Below, one piece after another: positions 25,780 to 35,207 of a stretch of 64,000 bases of DNA. Made by a program: the position numbers and the translations under genes. Each line of letters opens with the position of its first letter. The stretch's first letter is position 1. Under the pieces are notes generated by a model. It searched no databases. It was given only the letters and a program-made list of their open reading frames with translations, and was not told where the DNA came from. The stretch spans positions 2,668,001-2,732,000 of the forward strand of contig NZ_SNWR01000001.1 in the NCBI RefSeq assembly GCF_004362215.1. Direction: 5' to 3'. Source of the DNA: Paractinoplanes brasiliensis (GTDB taxonomy: Bacteria > Actinomycetota > Actinomycetes > Mycobacteriales > Micromonosporaceae).

Positions 25780-26631
25780 TTACGCAACCAGCCCGGCCCG
25801 GAAGCCGGCCGCGACCGCGTGGGCGCGGTCACGGGCCCCGAGCTTCCGGAAGAGCCGCCGGGCGTGGGTCTTGACGGTGTCCTCCGAGACGAAGAGCTCC
25901 CGGCCGATCTCGGCGTTGCTCTTGCCGTCGGCCATCCCCCGCAGCACCTGCAGCTCGCGCTCGGTGAGCGTGAGCCGCCGCCCGGCGGGCGCCGGGTCGG
26001 CCACCCCGACCTGGGACTCGTTCCCGGGCCAGGCCACCATCGGCCGGCCGGTCGCCGGGTCGATCGGGGCGTCGCCACGCTGCGACGGCACCATCGGAGC
26101 GTTCGGTCCGAGCACGGCCGGCACCGCGGCGGCGTTCGGCGCCCCCATGGCGAGGCCGTTCTGATAGGCGGCGCGGGCCGCGGTCGAGTTGTTGTTGCGG
26201 GCACCGCCGGCCACCGCGGCCGGCTGGGCATTCGCTCCGTTGATCGGCATGCCCTGCGGGCGCACCGGGAGCAGCAGCAGGAGCAGCGCCTTGGCCACGA
26301 CGCTGACCAGGTCGTGCTCGACGCCGCGGATGACACCACGGGCGCCGGCAGCGACGGCCGCCGCGGCCACCCGGGGGTCTTCGGCGCCGAAGAGCACCAC
26401 CTGCGCCTGCGGCGCACGGGCGAGCACACGCCGGGTGAAGCCGACGCTGTCGGGACGAGTTACGGCGGTGTCAGCCAGGACCACTTCAGCCGGCCGTTCA
26501 GCCAGGCGGATCATGGCCTCGGTCTCGCTGACCGCTGTCCGGACGACGCCGGTCATGCCGAGCCGGGCCGCGGTGGACGCGACGGTCTGGGCCGCCAGCG
26601 GGGTACGGACGCACACGAGGACGGTACGCAC
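25780..26631 (-). CDS. bldM: BldM-like orphan response regulator (atypical receiver)
   Basis: A DNA-binding developmental regulator of 283 residues. The C-terminal LuxR-type domain (LTLTERELQVLRGMADGKSN to HAVAAGFRAGLVA) closely matches what I recall of Streptomyces BldM. The receiver domain keeps an Asp at the phospho-site position (VVLADTAV) but has VCVRTP where the acidic pair VCDDSP is expected, so normal phosphorylation is unlikely. A linker of about 90 residues rich in Ala, Asn, Pro and Gly separates the two domains, longer than in BldM. The gene is divergent from whiB and close to guaB, as in streptomycetes. Confidence 0.88.
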   Translation of the reverse strand: MRTVLVCVRTPLAAQTVASTAARLGMTGVVRTAVSETEAMIRLAERPAEVVLADTAVTRPDSVGFTRRVLARAPQAQVVLFGAEDPRVAAAAVAAGARGVIRGVEHDLVSVVAKALLLLLLPVRPQGMPINGANAQPAAVAGGARNNNSTAARAAYQNGLAMGAPNAAAVPAVLGPNAPMVPSQRGDAPIDPATGRPMVAWPGNESQVGVADPAPAGRRLTLTERELQVLRGMADGKSNAEIGRELFVSEDTVKTHARRLFRKLGARDRAHAVAAGFRAGLVA

Positions 26632-26862
26632 AGTGATCCTCCTTCTCTCTCAGAGGAGATCACGCGAGGGCCGCAGCATTACGCGCTTTAGATGGAAAAA
26701 ATGGGAAAGATCGGTATCAGTTGGTTGCCCGATGTCATGCGGCCTCAGAAGACATCGACATGTTGCGTGTGAGCCGGGGATCACCGGGGTAACACCGCGG
26801 CAGGCCTGAGCAAGGGCCCTCATGACGACACTCCGCGGTGCCGCGCGGGAGGAGGGTTTTTC

Positions 26863-27252
26863 ATGTCGAACGTACGCAGACTGCCCGGGCCCATCGCCGA
26901 CCTGTGGGACTGGCAGCGACTGGGCTTGTGCCGGGGCCGGGACAGTGCGCAGTTCTTCCACCCGGACGGCGAGCGCGGTTCGTCCCGCAACCGCCGCGAG
27001 GCCAAGGCCAAGAGCGTCTGCGGCGCGTGCCCGGTTCGGGCCGAATGCGCCGCGCACGCCCTCGCCGTCCGGGAGCCGTACGGGGTCTGGGGAGGTTTCA
27101 GCGAAGCGGAGCGGCTGCGGCTGCTCGCCGTCGGCTGGGAGGACCTCGCCGACCGTCATCACGGACGTGTCGACCTTGCTCGTCTCGAGGCCCGGCTGGG
27201 CCGGCCCCACAAGTCCGCCGTTCCCGCACAGCGGCAGGCGCCGGCGGCCTGA
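26863..27252 (+). CDS. WhiB-family iron-sulfur transcription factor
   Basis: A 129-residue protein with the four cluster-binding cysteines at 23, 53, 56 and 62 (CxxCxxxxxC spacing for the last three) and the GVWGG turn, followed by a basic C-terminal part. WhiB-like proteins bind a 4Fe-4S cluster and partner with sigma factors. The gene is divergent from the BldM-like gene with 231 bp between them; the two may be co-regulated. Which Wbl subgroup it belongs to is not clear. Confidence 0.95.
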   Translation: MSNVRRLPGPIADLWDWQRLGLCRGRDSAQFFHPDGERGSSRNRREAKAKSVCGACPVRAECAAHALAVREPYGVWGGFSEAERLRLLAVGWEDLADRHHGRVDLARLEARLGRPHKSAVPAQRQAPAA

Positions 27253-27262
27253 CGCCGCCGGC
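27240..27262 (+). terminator. Hairpin over the WhiB stop codon
   Basis: GCCGGCGGC (27240-27248) and its complement (27254-27262) flank a 5-base loop that includes the stop. It is probably the first part of the terminator of the WhiB gene. Confidence 0.6.
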
Positions 27263-27281
27263 CCGGCATCACCGTGACGAT

Positions 27282-27303
27282 CCGGTCCCCTGTCGGGGGC
27301 CGG
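27282..27303 (+). terminator. Second hairpin downstream of WhiB
   Basis: CCGGTCCCC and GGGGGCCGG pair with one G-T wobble around loop TGTC, 30 bases after the WhiB stop. It is a likely rho-independent-type stem without a T-run. Confidence 0.6.
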
Positions 27304-27418
27304 GCAACGTTGTCAGACGGCTCTTCTTCAACCGCATTGGTGGACATGCAAGCCACCGTATGAGCGACTTGCGCACGAACGACGGACCACTGGTGCGGCC
27401 TTCAAGCAACCGGCACGT

Positions 27419-28942
27419 TCACTCGACGGTGACGCTGATCTGATGCCATCCCGACGCCCCGTCGGGCGCGGGCGGGGCCGGCGTGCTGGTCTGCACGGCC
27501 CCCGCGCCGTCGGTCGCGCGTACCCGGAGTGTGTGCTCGCCCGCAGTCGCCGGCCACGACCAGCTCCACTGGCGCCAGGTGTCGCTGGAGACGGTGTCGG
27601 CCAGGCTCGCCTCGGACCAGGCCCCGCCGTCCACCTGAACTTCGACCTTGGTGATCCCGCGGTGCTGGGCCCACGCCACGCCGCCCACGACGACCGTGCC
27701 CGCCGGACGTCTGCCACCGTCGCGCGGCGTGTCGATCCGCGACTCGGTCTTGATCGGCCCCTGCGCCGACCAGCCCCGCGGCACCCAGTAGGCGTCGAAG
27801 TCGGAGAACCGCGTCAGCTCGATCTCCGTGATCCACTTGCAGGCGCTGACATAGCCATACAATCCCGGCACGACCATGCGTACGGGGAAACCGTGGGCGA
27901 CCGGCAGCGGCTCACCGTTCATGCCGACCGCGAGCAGCGCATCCCGCCCGTCCATGAGCGCCGCGGTCGGGCTTCCGCAGGTCCAGCCGTCGATCGAGCG
28001 CTGCACCACCTGGTCGGCCCCCGGCAGCGGCCCCGCCTCCTCCAGCAGCTCGCGGATCGGGGCGCCCAGCCAGAGCGCGTTGCCGATCAGGTCGCCGCCG
28101 ACCTCGTTCGAGACGCAGGCCAGCGTCACGTAGCGCTCGATCATCGGGCGTTGCAGCAGCTGTTCCCAGGTGATCGTGAACGGGTTGCGGACCATGCCGT
28201 GGATCCGCAGTTCCCAGGTCGCGGGGTCGACACGCGGCGGGATGAGCGCGGTGTCGATCCGATAGAAGTCCCTGTTGGGCGAGACGTACGGCGTCACCCC
28301 CGGCACCTGCACCCCCGCGGGCAGGGGCGGCGCGGTCTGACGGGCCGCGGGCAGCACCACCTCGCCACGGGCCGCGTTCACCGCCTGCCGTGAGGTCAGC
28401 CAGCGTCCGGCGAGCCCGGGGACAGCCGCCACGCCGGCCGCGATGCCCAGCCCCTTGAGAAAACCCCGACGGCCTTCCCCGTACGCGTCCTGACCGGCCC
28501 CCTGCTCCTCGGCCGCTCGGGTCAGCAGCAGCCGCAAGGTCCACACGGCGAGGGCCGCCCCTGCCACCGTGGGCAGCCAGGCGAACACCCCCGCGTCGTG
28601 CCGGGTCACCGCCGCCGCCACACCGACCGCCGCGAACAGCGCAATCCCGCCCACGGCCAGCCGCCACGACCGCAGCGCCACCACTCCGACGCCGTATGCG
28701 TACGCCGCGAGCAGCACCGACGTCCCCACGATCAGCGCCGTCTTGTCGTGCACGCCGAACACCCGTACGCCGAAATCCTTTACCGGCCCCGGCACGTTGT
28801 CGACCACCACGCCACCGACGGCGATCAGCGGTGCCGAGAGCGGCCCGGTAAGCACCGCCACCACTTCGGCCACACCCACGGCCACCGCGGCCGCCGCCAC
28901 ACCGGCCAGGCCCCCACGTACGGAAAGCTTCACGCCTCTCAT
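27419..28942 (-). CDS. Membrane-anchored sulfite-oxidase-family molybdopterin oxidoreductase
   Basis: A 507-residue protein. Residues 1-145 form four to five transmembrane helices. An internal twin-arginine-like sequence (GRRGFLKGLGIAAGVAAVPG, about residues 157-176) leads to the extracytoplasmic catalytic part. The oxidoreductase_molyb domain holds the molybdenum-ligand Cys in TLACVSNEVGG and the GYVSACKWITEIEL block. A C-terminal Mo-cofactor dimerisation beta domain ends the protein. The fold is that of sulfite oxidase and MsrP-like enzymes; the substrate is unknown. No heme or cytochrome partner is adjacent. Confidence 0.92.
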   Translation of the reverse strand: MRGVKLSVRGGLAGVAAAAVAVGVAEVVAVLTGPLSAPLIAVGGVVVDNVPGPVKDFGVRVFGVHDKTALIVGTSVLLAAYAYGVGVVALRSWRLAVGGIALFAAVGVAAAVTRHDAGVFAWLPTVAGAALAVWTLRLLLTRAAEEQGAGQDAYGEGRRGFLKGLGIAAGVAAVPGLAGRWLTSRQAVNAARGEVVLPAARQTAPPLPAGVQVPGVTPYVSPNRDFYRIDTALIPPRVDPATWELRIHGMVRNPFTITWEQLLQRPMIERYVTLACVSNEVGGDLIGNALWLGAPIRELLEEAGPLPGADQVVQRSIDGWTCGSPTAALMDGRDALLAVGMNGEPLPVAHGFPVRMVVPGLYGYVSACKWITEIELTRFSDFDAYWVPRGWSAQGPIKTESRIDTPRDGGRRPAGTVVVGGVAWAQHRGITKVEVQVDGGAWSEASLADTVSSDTWRQWSWSWPATAGEHTLRVRATDGAGAVQTSTPAPPAPDGASGWHQISVTVE

Positions 28943-29005
28943 CGTGCTCCGGGCGCGCGCGAACGACGACGGCCGAGGCCCTGACGTGAGGAAATCGAAA
29001 GAACT

Positions 29006-30691
29006 TCAGCGGATCCGGGCGACGTTGCGGTAGACGGTGATGCCGCCGTACACGGCGAGCGCGGCGAGGGTCACCACGGTGCCGACGGTAACGGCGAGGT
29101 CGGCGCCGCCTTCGGTCGGCGCCATCGCCAGCAGCACCGCGATACCCACCGCGACAAGCGTCAACGGAACCTGGAAGATCAGCTTGAGGTAGGTCCATGA
29201 CCGCTCGCCACTCGCGGCCGCCTGAACCGTGGCCACCCCCGCGGGCTCCGGCTGAGGAATCCGTTCGGAGTCGCGGGCCGGCTGCTCGACCCGGACGGCG
29301 TCAGGAATCAGCGGTTCGAGCCGGCGCCGGGCGGCGGGGCCGTCGGTCAGCAGGGTGGGTTCGAACGAGACCCCGATGCCGTCGTTCCCGATGAACCGGC
29401 GGCCGCCGTCGGGCCAGGCCAGCACGATGGCGCAATCGGCCCAGCGCACGGTCGCGCGACCGTGCTCCGAGACGTGGCTGATCCCCTCGGCGCCGATGAT
29501 CAACCGCTCGGCCCGGTTGTCCTGCGTCCCGTACTCGACGCCCTCGGCCACGCTGCCGGACTCGGTCGGGGCCTCTGCCGCACCGGTCCAATCGCCCCGC
29601 ACCCGCGGCGTCATGAGCAGGCCCGTTCCACACGCCTCGGCGGCGGTCGCGGCCACCTCGGCCGCGGCGACCTCGCGCAGTTCGGTGAGCATGTCCTCGG
29701 CCTCGCGCACCGGGCGGCCCGACAACAGCCCCAGGGCCTGACCCGGCAGGCGTCCGCCGTGCTCCTCGGCGTGCGTGATCGCCTCGGCCTGCTTCTTGAT
29801 CACGCTGGCCACGTCGGCCTCGTCGACCCGGCCCACCCGCAGCGCGTTCAGCACGTCGACGAAGCCGCCGAGCACCGCGCCGTGCTTCCCGGACGCCGCG
29901 TCGGCGACCGCGGTGACCAACGCCTGATCGGCGCCGACGAGGTCGTAGCCTGCGTGCACGGTGTAGGAGAGCCCGCCTTCCTGCCGCAGTTCGCGGAACA
30001 TGGCCCGCTCGAGCACCCCGGCGAAGACCGACGTACGCGCGGCCCGGGGCACCAGGGCGTCCCAGACGAGCGACCCGTGCCCGCCCGCGAACCAGGCCGG
30101 GGTGACCGGCAACGTCGAGGTCAGCTCGGGCGACGGCCGGCGGACGCCGCTGGGCAGGTCGAGCCGCAGCCCGGCCGGCACGTCGTCGCCGACCACCCAG
30201 AGCACGGCGTTCTCGCGGGTGAAGAACCGGGCCACCCAGGCGCGCAGGTCGTCCTCCGTGATCGCGGGCAGCCCCCACTCGGGATAGCTGGGGGTGCCGT
30301 AACCGGTCGCGCCGTGCCGCCACATCGGCATCTGATCGGCCGGCCGGCGGTTGCGCCCGTTCTCCTCCGCGCGCAACAGGTCCTTCTCGATGCCGAGCCG
30401 GTGCAGGGGCAGGTCGCGCAGCGAGGCGCAGACCCCCGTGAGGAAGTCGGCGATCTCGTCGCCCGAGCCCTGCATGTGGAAGTACGTGTGCTCGACCCCG
30501 GTCGCGCCGTTGTAGTGGTAGTCGGCGCCGCCGGTGGAATGCAGCGCGAGATGCTCCACCAGGTGGGTGATGCCGCGCCGGTACAGCGGCTCGTCGGCGA
30601 ACCCGACCCGGAAGGCCAGCCCCGCGTGCGCCGGGCCGCTGGTCGGCGAGAGCAGCGCCGGGACCCCGTCCACCTCGAACTGCTTGATCAT
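29006..30691 (-). CDS. M16-family zinc peptidase with C-terminal membrane anchor
   Basis: A 561-residue protein starting MIKQFEVDGVPALL. The inverted zinc motif HLVEH is at residues 43-47, with the downstream acidic ligand in LLRAEENGR. A second M16-like half contains RQEGGLSYTVHAGYD, the usual substrate-contact segment. The last 70 residues carry two hydrophobic helices and a basic end, so the enzyme is membrane-anchored, which is unusual for M16. ATG 30691 overlaps the stop of the upstream gene (ATGA) and has GGAGGAG before it. Function unknown; M16 enzymes often mature or degrade short peptides. Confidence 0.9.
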   Translation of the reverse strand: MIKQFEVDGVPALLSPTSGPAHAGLAFRVGFADEPLYRRGITHLVEHLALHSTGGADYHYNGATGVEHTYFHMQGSGDEIADFLTGVCASLRDLPLHRLGIEKDLLRAEENGRNRRPADQMPMWRHGATGYGTPSYPEWGLPAITEDDLRAWVARFFTRENAVLWVVGDDVPAGLRLDLPSGVRRPSPELTSTLPVTPAWFAGGHGSLVWDALVPRAARTSVFAGVLERAMFRELRQEGGLSYTVHAGYDLVGADQALVTAVADAASGKHGAVLGGFVDVLNALRVGRVDEADVASVIKKQAEAITHAEEHGGRLPGQALGLLSGRPVREAEDMLTELREVAAAEVAATAAEACGTGLLMTPRVRGDWTGAAEAPTESGSVAEGVEYGTQDNRAERLIIGAEGISHVSEHGRATVRWADCAIVLAWPDGGRRFIGNDGIGVSFEPTLLTDGPAARRRLEPLIPDAVRVEQPARDSERIPQPEPAGVATVQAAASGERSWTYLKLIFQVPLTLVAVGIAVLLAMAPTEGGADLAVTVGTVVTLAALAVYGGITVYRNVARIR

Positions 30692-31644
30692 TGCGCTCCT
30701 CCCCCGAGCATGCGGCGACGGTGCCGCTCGAAGTGCTCGGCCGGGTCGCCGGGCAGGTAGTGCCACGGGTGTTCGGCGGCGAAGTCGCCCAGCAGGGTGA
30801 AGAGCCGGGCCGCGTGGCGGCGGTCGCCGGTGAGGCTGAAGACGAAGGCGAACGCGCTGACCGCCACCACCCAGCCGTGGACGCGGCCGAAATCGGGGTG
30901 CAGCACCGAACGCTCGGCGGCCTCCCGCAGCTCCTGGCGCACCGCGGGACTGTTGAGGTAGGCGGTATCGGAACCCTGGGGCAGATCGAACCAGTGCTCG
31001 ATGTGCGCCTCGGCCACCAGCGAGCCCTGCACGGAACCGGGTGGGGCGGCCAGCATCGCCTCCCGGGCGAACGGGTGCAGCAGCTCCCAGCTGCCGCTCC
31101 ACTTGGGGCAGAGCGACTGCAGCAGCTGCCACTGAGCGGGCAGATGGTGCGGGTCGAGCGCGGCAACCTTGTCGTAACGGCGGCGCACCTCGGCCAGCCC
31201 CAGCTCGAGTCCACGGGCCGTCATCAGGCGGGCCGTCCAGAGAGCGGGGTCACGCGGGCTGCGGGCCACCGCGTCGATCAGCACCGCCTCGGCCCGGCAC
31301 AGCCACTCCCGGAAACTCGCGAACTGTTTGCTGCTGACGTGCTCGGCCCGATGTCCCGTACGGATCTCCCAGCCGATGTCGATGAGCCGGTACGCGAGGG
31401 CGGCTGCAGCGGCCGAATCGGCTGGGTCACGGTCGACCACCTCACGCAGGAAGTCCTCGCACCCGTCCAGCTCGCCGGCGAACCGCAACGCGTACGTCCG
31501 CCCGGCCGGCGGCAGGCCGTCGACCACCTGACGCGCACCGCCCCAGTCCCGTGCGGCCACCCGTTCCCGCGCCGCCGCGTACGGGGGATAGGCGGTCGTC
31601 TCGTTGAACGTCACCGACGCCTGCGCATTCACGGCAGGCAGCAT
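30688..31644 (-). CDS. Helical (TPR-like) protein of unknown function, coupled to the M16 peptidase
   Basis: A 318-residue, mostly helical protein with TPR-like helical pairs (YAAARERVAARDWGGARQVV and several Ala-rich repeats) and many Trp/His residues in the second half (PHHLPAQWQLLQSLCPKWSG). I recognise no named domain. Its stop overlaps the M16 gene start by 4 bp, so the two are made together, and it may bind or present the peptidase substrate (inference). A GTG 15 bases in from the ATG is an alternative start. Confidence 0.82.
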   Translation of the reverse strand: MLPAVNAQASVTFNETTAYPPYAAARERVAARDWGGARQVVDGLPPAGRTYALRFAGELDGCEDFLREVVDRDPADSAAAAALAYRLIDIGWEIRTGHRAEHVSSKQFASFREWLCRAEAVLIDAVARSPRDPALWTARLMTARGLELGLAEVRRRYDKVAALDPHHLPAQWQLLQSLCPKWSGSWELLHPFAREAMLAAPPGSVQGSLVAEAHIEHWFDLPQGSDTAYLNSPAVRQELREAAERSVLHPDFGRVHGWVVAVSAFAFVFSLTGDRRHAARLFTLLGDFAAEHPWHYLPGDPAEHFERHRRRMLGGGAQ

Positions 31645-31759
31645 AGATGATGTTGATCATTGGCGAAGCCCCATGCCGCCGTCGGTGGCCGGGGCCGTTC
31701 CGCAGCGGCGGAACGACCCCGTGTGCACATGAGGGCGGGCGGAACCCCGTACGGCGAAA

Positions 31760-32938
31760 TCAGGTGATCAAAGGGTCTTCGAGGAGGCGCTCGAAGGCGA
31801 GCTCGGCCGCCCCGATCAGGGCCGCGTTGTTGCCCAGCTCCGGGGTGCGCAGGCGGATGTGCTCGCGGCAGGCCGGCAGGGCGATCGCGTTCAGGCGGCT
31901 GCGAATCTGCGCCGCGGCCACCAGGTACACGTCGCGCAGGGTGCCGCCGAAGATCACCGCCTCCGGGTTGAAGATGTTGACCAGGTTGCCGACGCCGAAG
32001 CCGATCCACTCGCCGACCTGGCGCACGGCGAACTGGGCCTGGCTGTCGCCGCGCATGGCCGCGTCGACGACCTCCAGCACCGCCTCGCGACCGCTCCGCT
32101 CGGCCCGCCCGGCGTGCTTGAGCAGCGCGTACTCGCCGATCTCGGTCTCCCAGCAGCCGCGCGAGCCGCAACTGCACTCCCGGCCGTACGGGTTGACGAC
32201 CATGTGCCCGACCTCGCCGCCGTACCCGCCGTGCCCGGCGACGCGCCGGCCGTCGGCGATGATGCCGGCGCCCACCCCGACGTCGCCGTACAGGTAGATG
32301 ACGTTGTCGCAGCCGGCGGCGGCGCCCCGGCTGTGTTCGACCAGGGCCGACACGTCGGCGTGGTTGCCCAGGGTGAGTTCGCCGAGTTCACCGAGCTCGC
32401 CGCGGAGGGCCGCACCGACCGGTTCCTCGACCCAGCCGATGGTGGGGGCCAGGCGCACCACGCCGTCGGTGCGGCGCACCAGGCCCGCGACGGCCACGCC
32501 GGTGCCGACGCAGCGCGTGTCCTCGGGCACGTCCGCACGCATCTCGCGGACGAACTTCGCCAGCGGCTGCACCGCGTCGAGCACCTGCATGCCGCGCGGC
32601 CTCGAGGTCTCCCGGCGGTCCAGGATCCGCCCGCCCAGCCCGACGCGGGCCGCCCGCAGACGGTCCACCTCGATGCTGAGCGCGTACGCGTACACGCGGG
32701 ACGACTCGGGCCGGACAACCAGTGACGGTCGCCCGGCCCGGCCGGTTTCGCGTGGTGCCGCTTCGGTGACCAGTCCAGCGGTGGTCAGGTCGGCGGTCAG
32801 GGCCCCGATGGTGCTTCGGTTCAGGCCGAGCCGGCTGGCGAGTTCCGCCCGGGAGGTGGCGCCGTGCACGTGCACGTAACGCAGCAGTGTCCCGAGGTTG
32901 TGCCGGCGGACCTCCTCCTGGCTGGGGCCGGCCCGCAT
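31760..32938 (-). CDS. ROK-family transcriptional regulator (XylR/NagC type)
   Basis: A 392-residue repressor-type protein. An N-terminal winged helix-turn-helix (SRAELASRLGLNRSTIGAL, about 29-47) precedes the ROK sugar-kinase-like fold, with the zinc motif CSCGSRGCWE and GYGGEVGHM before it. It lies 34 bp after the permease gene, last in the sugar-import operon, and probably controls that operon in response to the imported sugar. A candidate operator lies upstream of the binding-protein gene at 36391. Confidence 0.93.
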   Translation of the reverse strand: MRAGPSQEEVRRHNLGTLLRYVHVHGATSRAELASRLGLNRSTIGALTADLTTAGLVTEAAPRETGRAGRPSLVVRPESSRVYAYALSIEVDRLRAARVGLGGRILDRRETSRPRGMQVLDAVQPLAKFVREMRADVPEDTRCVGTGVAVAGLVRRTDGVVRLAPTIGWVEEPVGAALRGELGELGELTLGNHADVSALVEHSRGAAAGCDNVIYLYGDVGVGAGIIADGRRVAGHGGYGGEVGHMVVNPYGRECSCGSRGCWETEIGEYALLKHAGRAERSGREAVLEVVDAAMRGDSQAQFAVRQVGEWIGFGVGNLVNIFNPEAVIFGGTLRDVYLVAAAQIRSRLNAIALPACREHIRLRTPELGNNAALIGAAELAFERLLEDPLIT

Positions 32939-32972
32939 CAGCGTGCCGTCCCCGGAACCAGGTGGATGTCGT

Positions 32973-34226
32973 TCATCGGTTGCCGGTTGCGGCCGCTCTA
33001 CGCCGGGCCAGGGCGTCGACGCTAGCGGCGATCAGCAGGATGACGCCGGTGAAGATGAACTTCTGACCGGAGCTGAAGCCGAGCAGACCCATGCCGTTGT
33101 CGATGACAGCGATCACCGCGCCACCGACGACGGCGTTGATGACCTTGCCCTTGCCGCCGAAGAGGCTGGTGCCGCCGATGACGGCCGCGCCCACCGAGTA
33201 CAGCAGCACGTTGCTGCCACCGGTGTTCGGGTCGACCGAGCTGGCCCGGCTGACGGCCATGAGACCGCCGATCGAGGCCATGAACGAGCCGATCACGAAG
33301 ACCGAGATGCGGATCCGGTCGACCGGGATGCCGGCGCGGCGGGCCGCCTCGGTGTTGCCGCCGACCGCGTAGATGTGCCGGCCGTAGCTGGTGCGGCCGA
33401 GCACGAACGTCCACAGCACCAGGAAGAACCCGATGATCGGGACGACGATCGGCACACCCTTGAGCGAGTTGATCGCCGGGTTGATCGCGCGCTCCTGGGT
33501 CAGGATCGCCGTCGCCACGATCAGCAGCACGGCCAGGCCGCCGATGCGCATCAGCACGATGCCCATCGGGTCGGTGACCAGGCCGCGCGCGGCCCGGCTG
33601 CGGACGCGGCTGAACTGCGCGGCCGCGTAGCCGAGGATCGCGACGATCGTCAGGATCCAGCTCCACGACACCGAAAGGTTGTCGTTGTTGAGCGAGTTGA
33701 AGAACTCGTTGCGCGTCGAGATGTTCGTGCCGCCGCCGAGCAGCACCAGCAGGACGCCCTGGAAACCGAGGAACGCGGCCAGCGTGACGACGAACGACGG
33801 GATGCCGATCTTCGCCACCAGGAAGCCCAGCCCGAAGCCGATCACGATGCCCGTGAGCAGGGCCACCGGGATGGCGGTGTACCAGTCCCAGCCGTGGTTG
33901 GTCAGCAGGATGGCGACGACGGCGCCGCACACGCCCGAGGTGTAACCCGCGGACAGGTCGATCTCGCCCAGCAGCAGGACGAAGACCAGGCCCATCGCGA
34001 TGAAGATGTAGATGGCGCCCTGGTTGAACAGGTTCGCGAAGTTGAGCCCGCTGAAGAACGTGTCCCGGGCGACGCCGAAGATCAGGCTCAGCACGACGAG
34101 GCCGAGGATGGCCGGCAGGCCACCGAGGTCACCGCCGCGGACCCGGCCCCAGTAGTCGTTGATGTAGCTGGTGACGGTCGGCTTGACGACCTTGACGCCG
34201 CCGGCCGTAGTGGTCGTGGTGGTCAC
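32973..34226 (-). CDS. Sugar ABC transporter permease (XylH type)
   Basis: A 417-residue membrane protein of the BPD_transp_2 (ribose/xylose) family with about ten hydrophobic helices. Family blocks are visible: LLGEIDLSAGYTSGVCGAVV, GRHIYAVGGNTEAARRAGI and VGAAVIGGTSLFGGKG. It overlaps the ATPase gene by 4 bp and so is translationally coupled to it. The length and the LNGI-type ATPase next to it favour the xylose-type subgroup over ribose. Confidence 0.93.
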   Translation of the reverse strand: MTTTTTTAGGVKVVKPTVTSYINDYWGRVRGGDLGGLPAILGLVVLSLIFGVARDTFFSGLNFANLFNQGAIYIFIAMGLVFVLLLGEIDLSAGYTSGVCGAVVAILLTNHGWDWYTAIPVALLTGIVIGFGLGFLVAKIGIPSFVVTLAAFLGFQGVLLVLLGGGTNISTRNEFFNSLNNDNLSVSWSWILTIVAILGYAAAQFSRVRSRAARGLVTDPMGIVLMRIGGLAVLLIVATAILTQERAINPAINSLKGVPIVVPIIGFFLVLWTFVLGRTSYGRHIYAVGGNTEAARRAGIPVDRIRISVFVIGSFMASIGGLMAVSRASSVDPNTGGSNVLLYSVGAAVIGGTSLFGGKGKVINAVVGGAVIAVIDNGMGLLGFSSGQKFIFTGVILLIAASVDALARRRAAATGNR

Positions 34227-35038
34227 TTGTCGCCTCCCGGCGTGATGTCGACGACGTCCCCGCCGAAGTCAGCCGGCTTCTCGGGAGGCAGGCCGATGTT
34301 GCCGCTGCGGCCGCCGGTGATGAGCTCGACCACCTGGGAGTGGGTCACGTCGGTGGTCTTGACCTGGGCCGCCATCCGGCCGAGGTAGAGCGCCGCGATG
34401 CGGTCGGAGACCGCGAACACGTCGTTCATGTTGTGCGAGATGAGCACGACGCCGAGACCGTTGTCGGCCAGGCGGCGGACGAGCTCGAGGACCTGGGCGG
34501 TCTGGGCCACACCGAGGGCGGCGGTCGGCTCGTCGAGGATGACCACCTTCGAGTTCCACAGCACGGCCTTGGCGATCGCCACGGTCTGTCGCTGCCCACC
34601 GGAAAGGCTGGCGACAAGCTGCCGCAGCGACTTCAAGGTGCGCACCGAGAGGCTGGCGAGGGCGTCGCCGGCCATCTGTTCCATGGTCGGCTCGTCAAGC
34701 ACGATGCCGCGCTTCTTCTCGCGGCCGAGGAACATGTTCTGGACGACGTCCAGGTTGTCGCAGAGCGCGAGGTCCTGGTAGACGACCTCGATGCCCAGGG
34801 CGGAGGCATCGCTGGGGGCGTGGATCGCGACCTGGTTACCTTCGAAGGTCACCGTGCCGGAGTCGATCTGGTAGATGCCACTGATGCACTTGACCATCGT
34901 CGACTTGCCGGCGCCGTTGTCGCCCACGAGGGCGGTGACTTCACCGGGATAAACGCTCAAGCTGACGTCGTGCAGGACCTGAACGGGGCCGAAGGCCTTG
35001 TTGATCCCGTTCAGCTCCAAGAGGGGTGTCGCGGCCAC
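34223..35038 (-). CDS. Sugar ABC transporter ATP-binding protein (single-domain XylG type)
   Basis: A 271-residue ATPase with one nucleotide-binding domain, where E. coli XylG has two; a homodimer is expected. Walker A is GDNGAGKST, the signature SLSGGQRQT and Walker B VVILDEPTAALG. The C-terminal part (ELITGGRSGNIGLPPEKP) is the short tail common in actinobacterial members. It follows the binding-protein gene by 160 bp, which includes a hairpin. Confidence 0.93.
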   Translation of the reverse strand: MAATPLLELNGINKAFGPVQVLHDVSLSVYPGEVTALVGDNGAGKSTMVKCISGIYQIDSGTVTFEGNQVAIHAPSDASALGIEVVYQDLALCDNLDVVQNMFLGREKKRGIVLDEPTMEQMAGDALASLSVRTLKSLRQLVASLSGGQRQTVAIAKAVLWNSKVVILDEPTAALGVAQTAQVLELVRRLADNGLGVVLISHNMNDVFAVSDRIAALYLGRMAAQVKTTDVTHSQVVELITGGRSGNIGLPPEKPADFGGDVVDITPGGDK

Positions 35039-35183
35039 GGTGGTTCTCCTTCGCTAAGTGACCGGGTTGCCGCCCGCGGCACGGCCGTGGGCGGCGGATT
35101 GGGGGGAAACCCAACTCCGGCGCCGCCCCCGTCCCCGTACGGGGAGGTGGGCGACGCCGTCGTCAGTTCGGGTCCAGCCCGTG

Positions 35184-35207
35184 ATCAGTTGAGGATTCTC
35201 AGCTGAT
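35184..35207 (-). terminator. Hairpin at the end of the sugar-binding-protein gene
   Basis: Two 10-base arms at 35184-35193 and 35198-35207 pair with one mismatch around loop GATT and overlap the stop codon. A second small palindrome (TCCCCGTACGGGGA, 35132-35145) follows. These may reduce read-through into the ATPase and permease genes. Confidence 0.45.
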
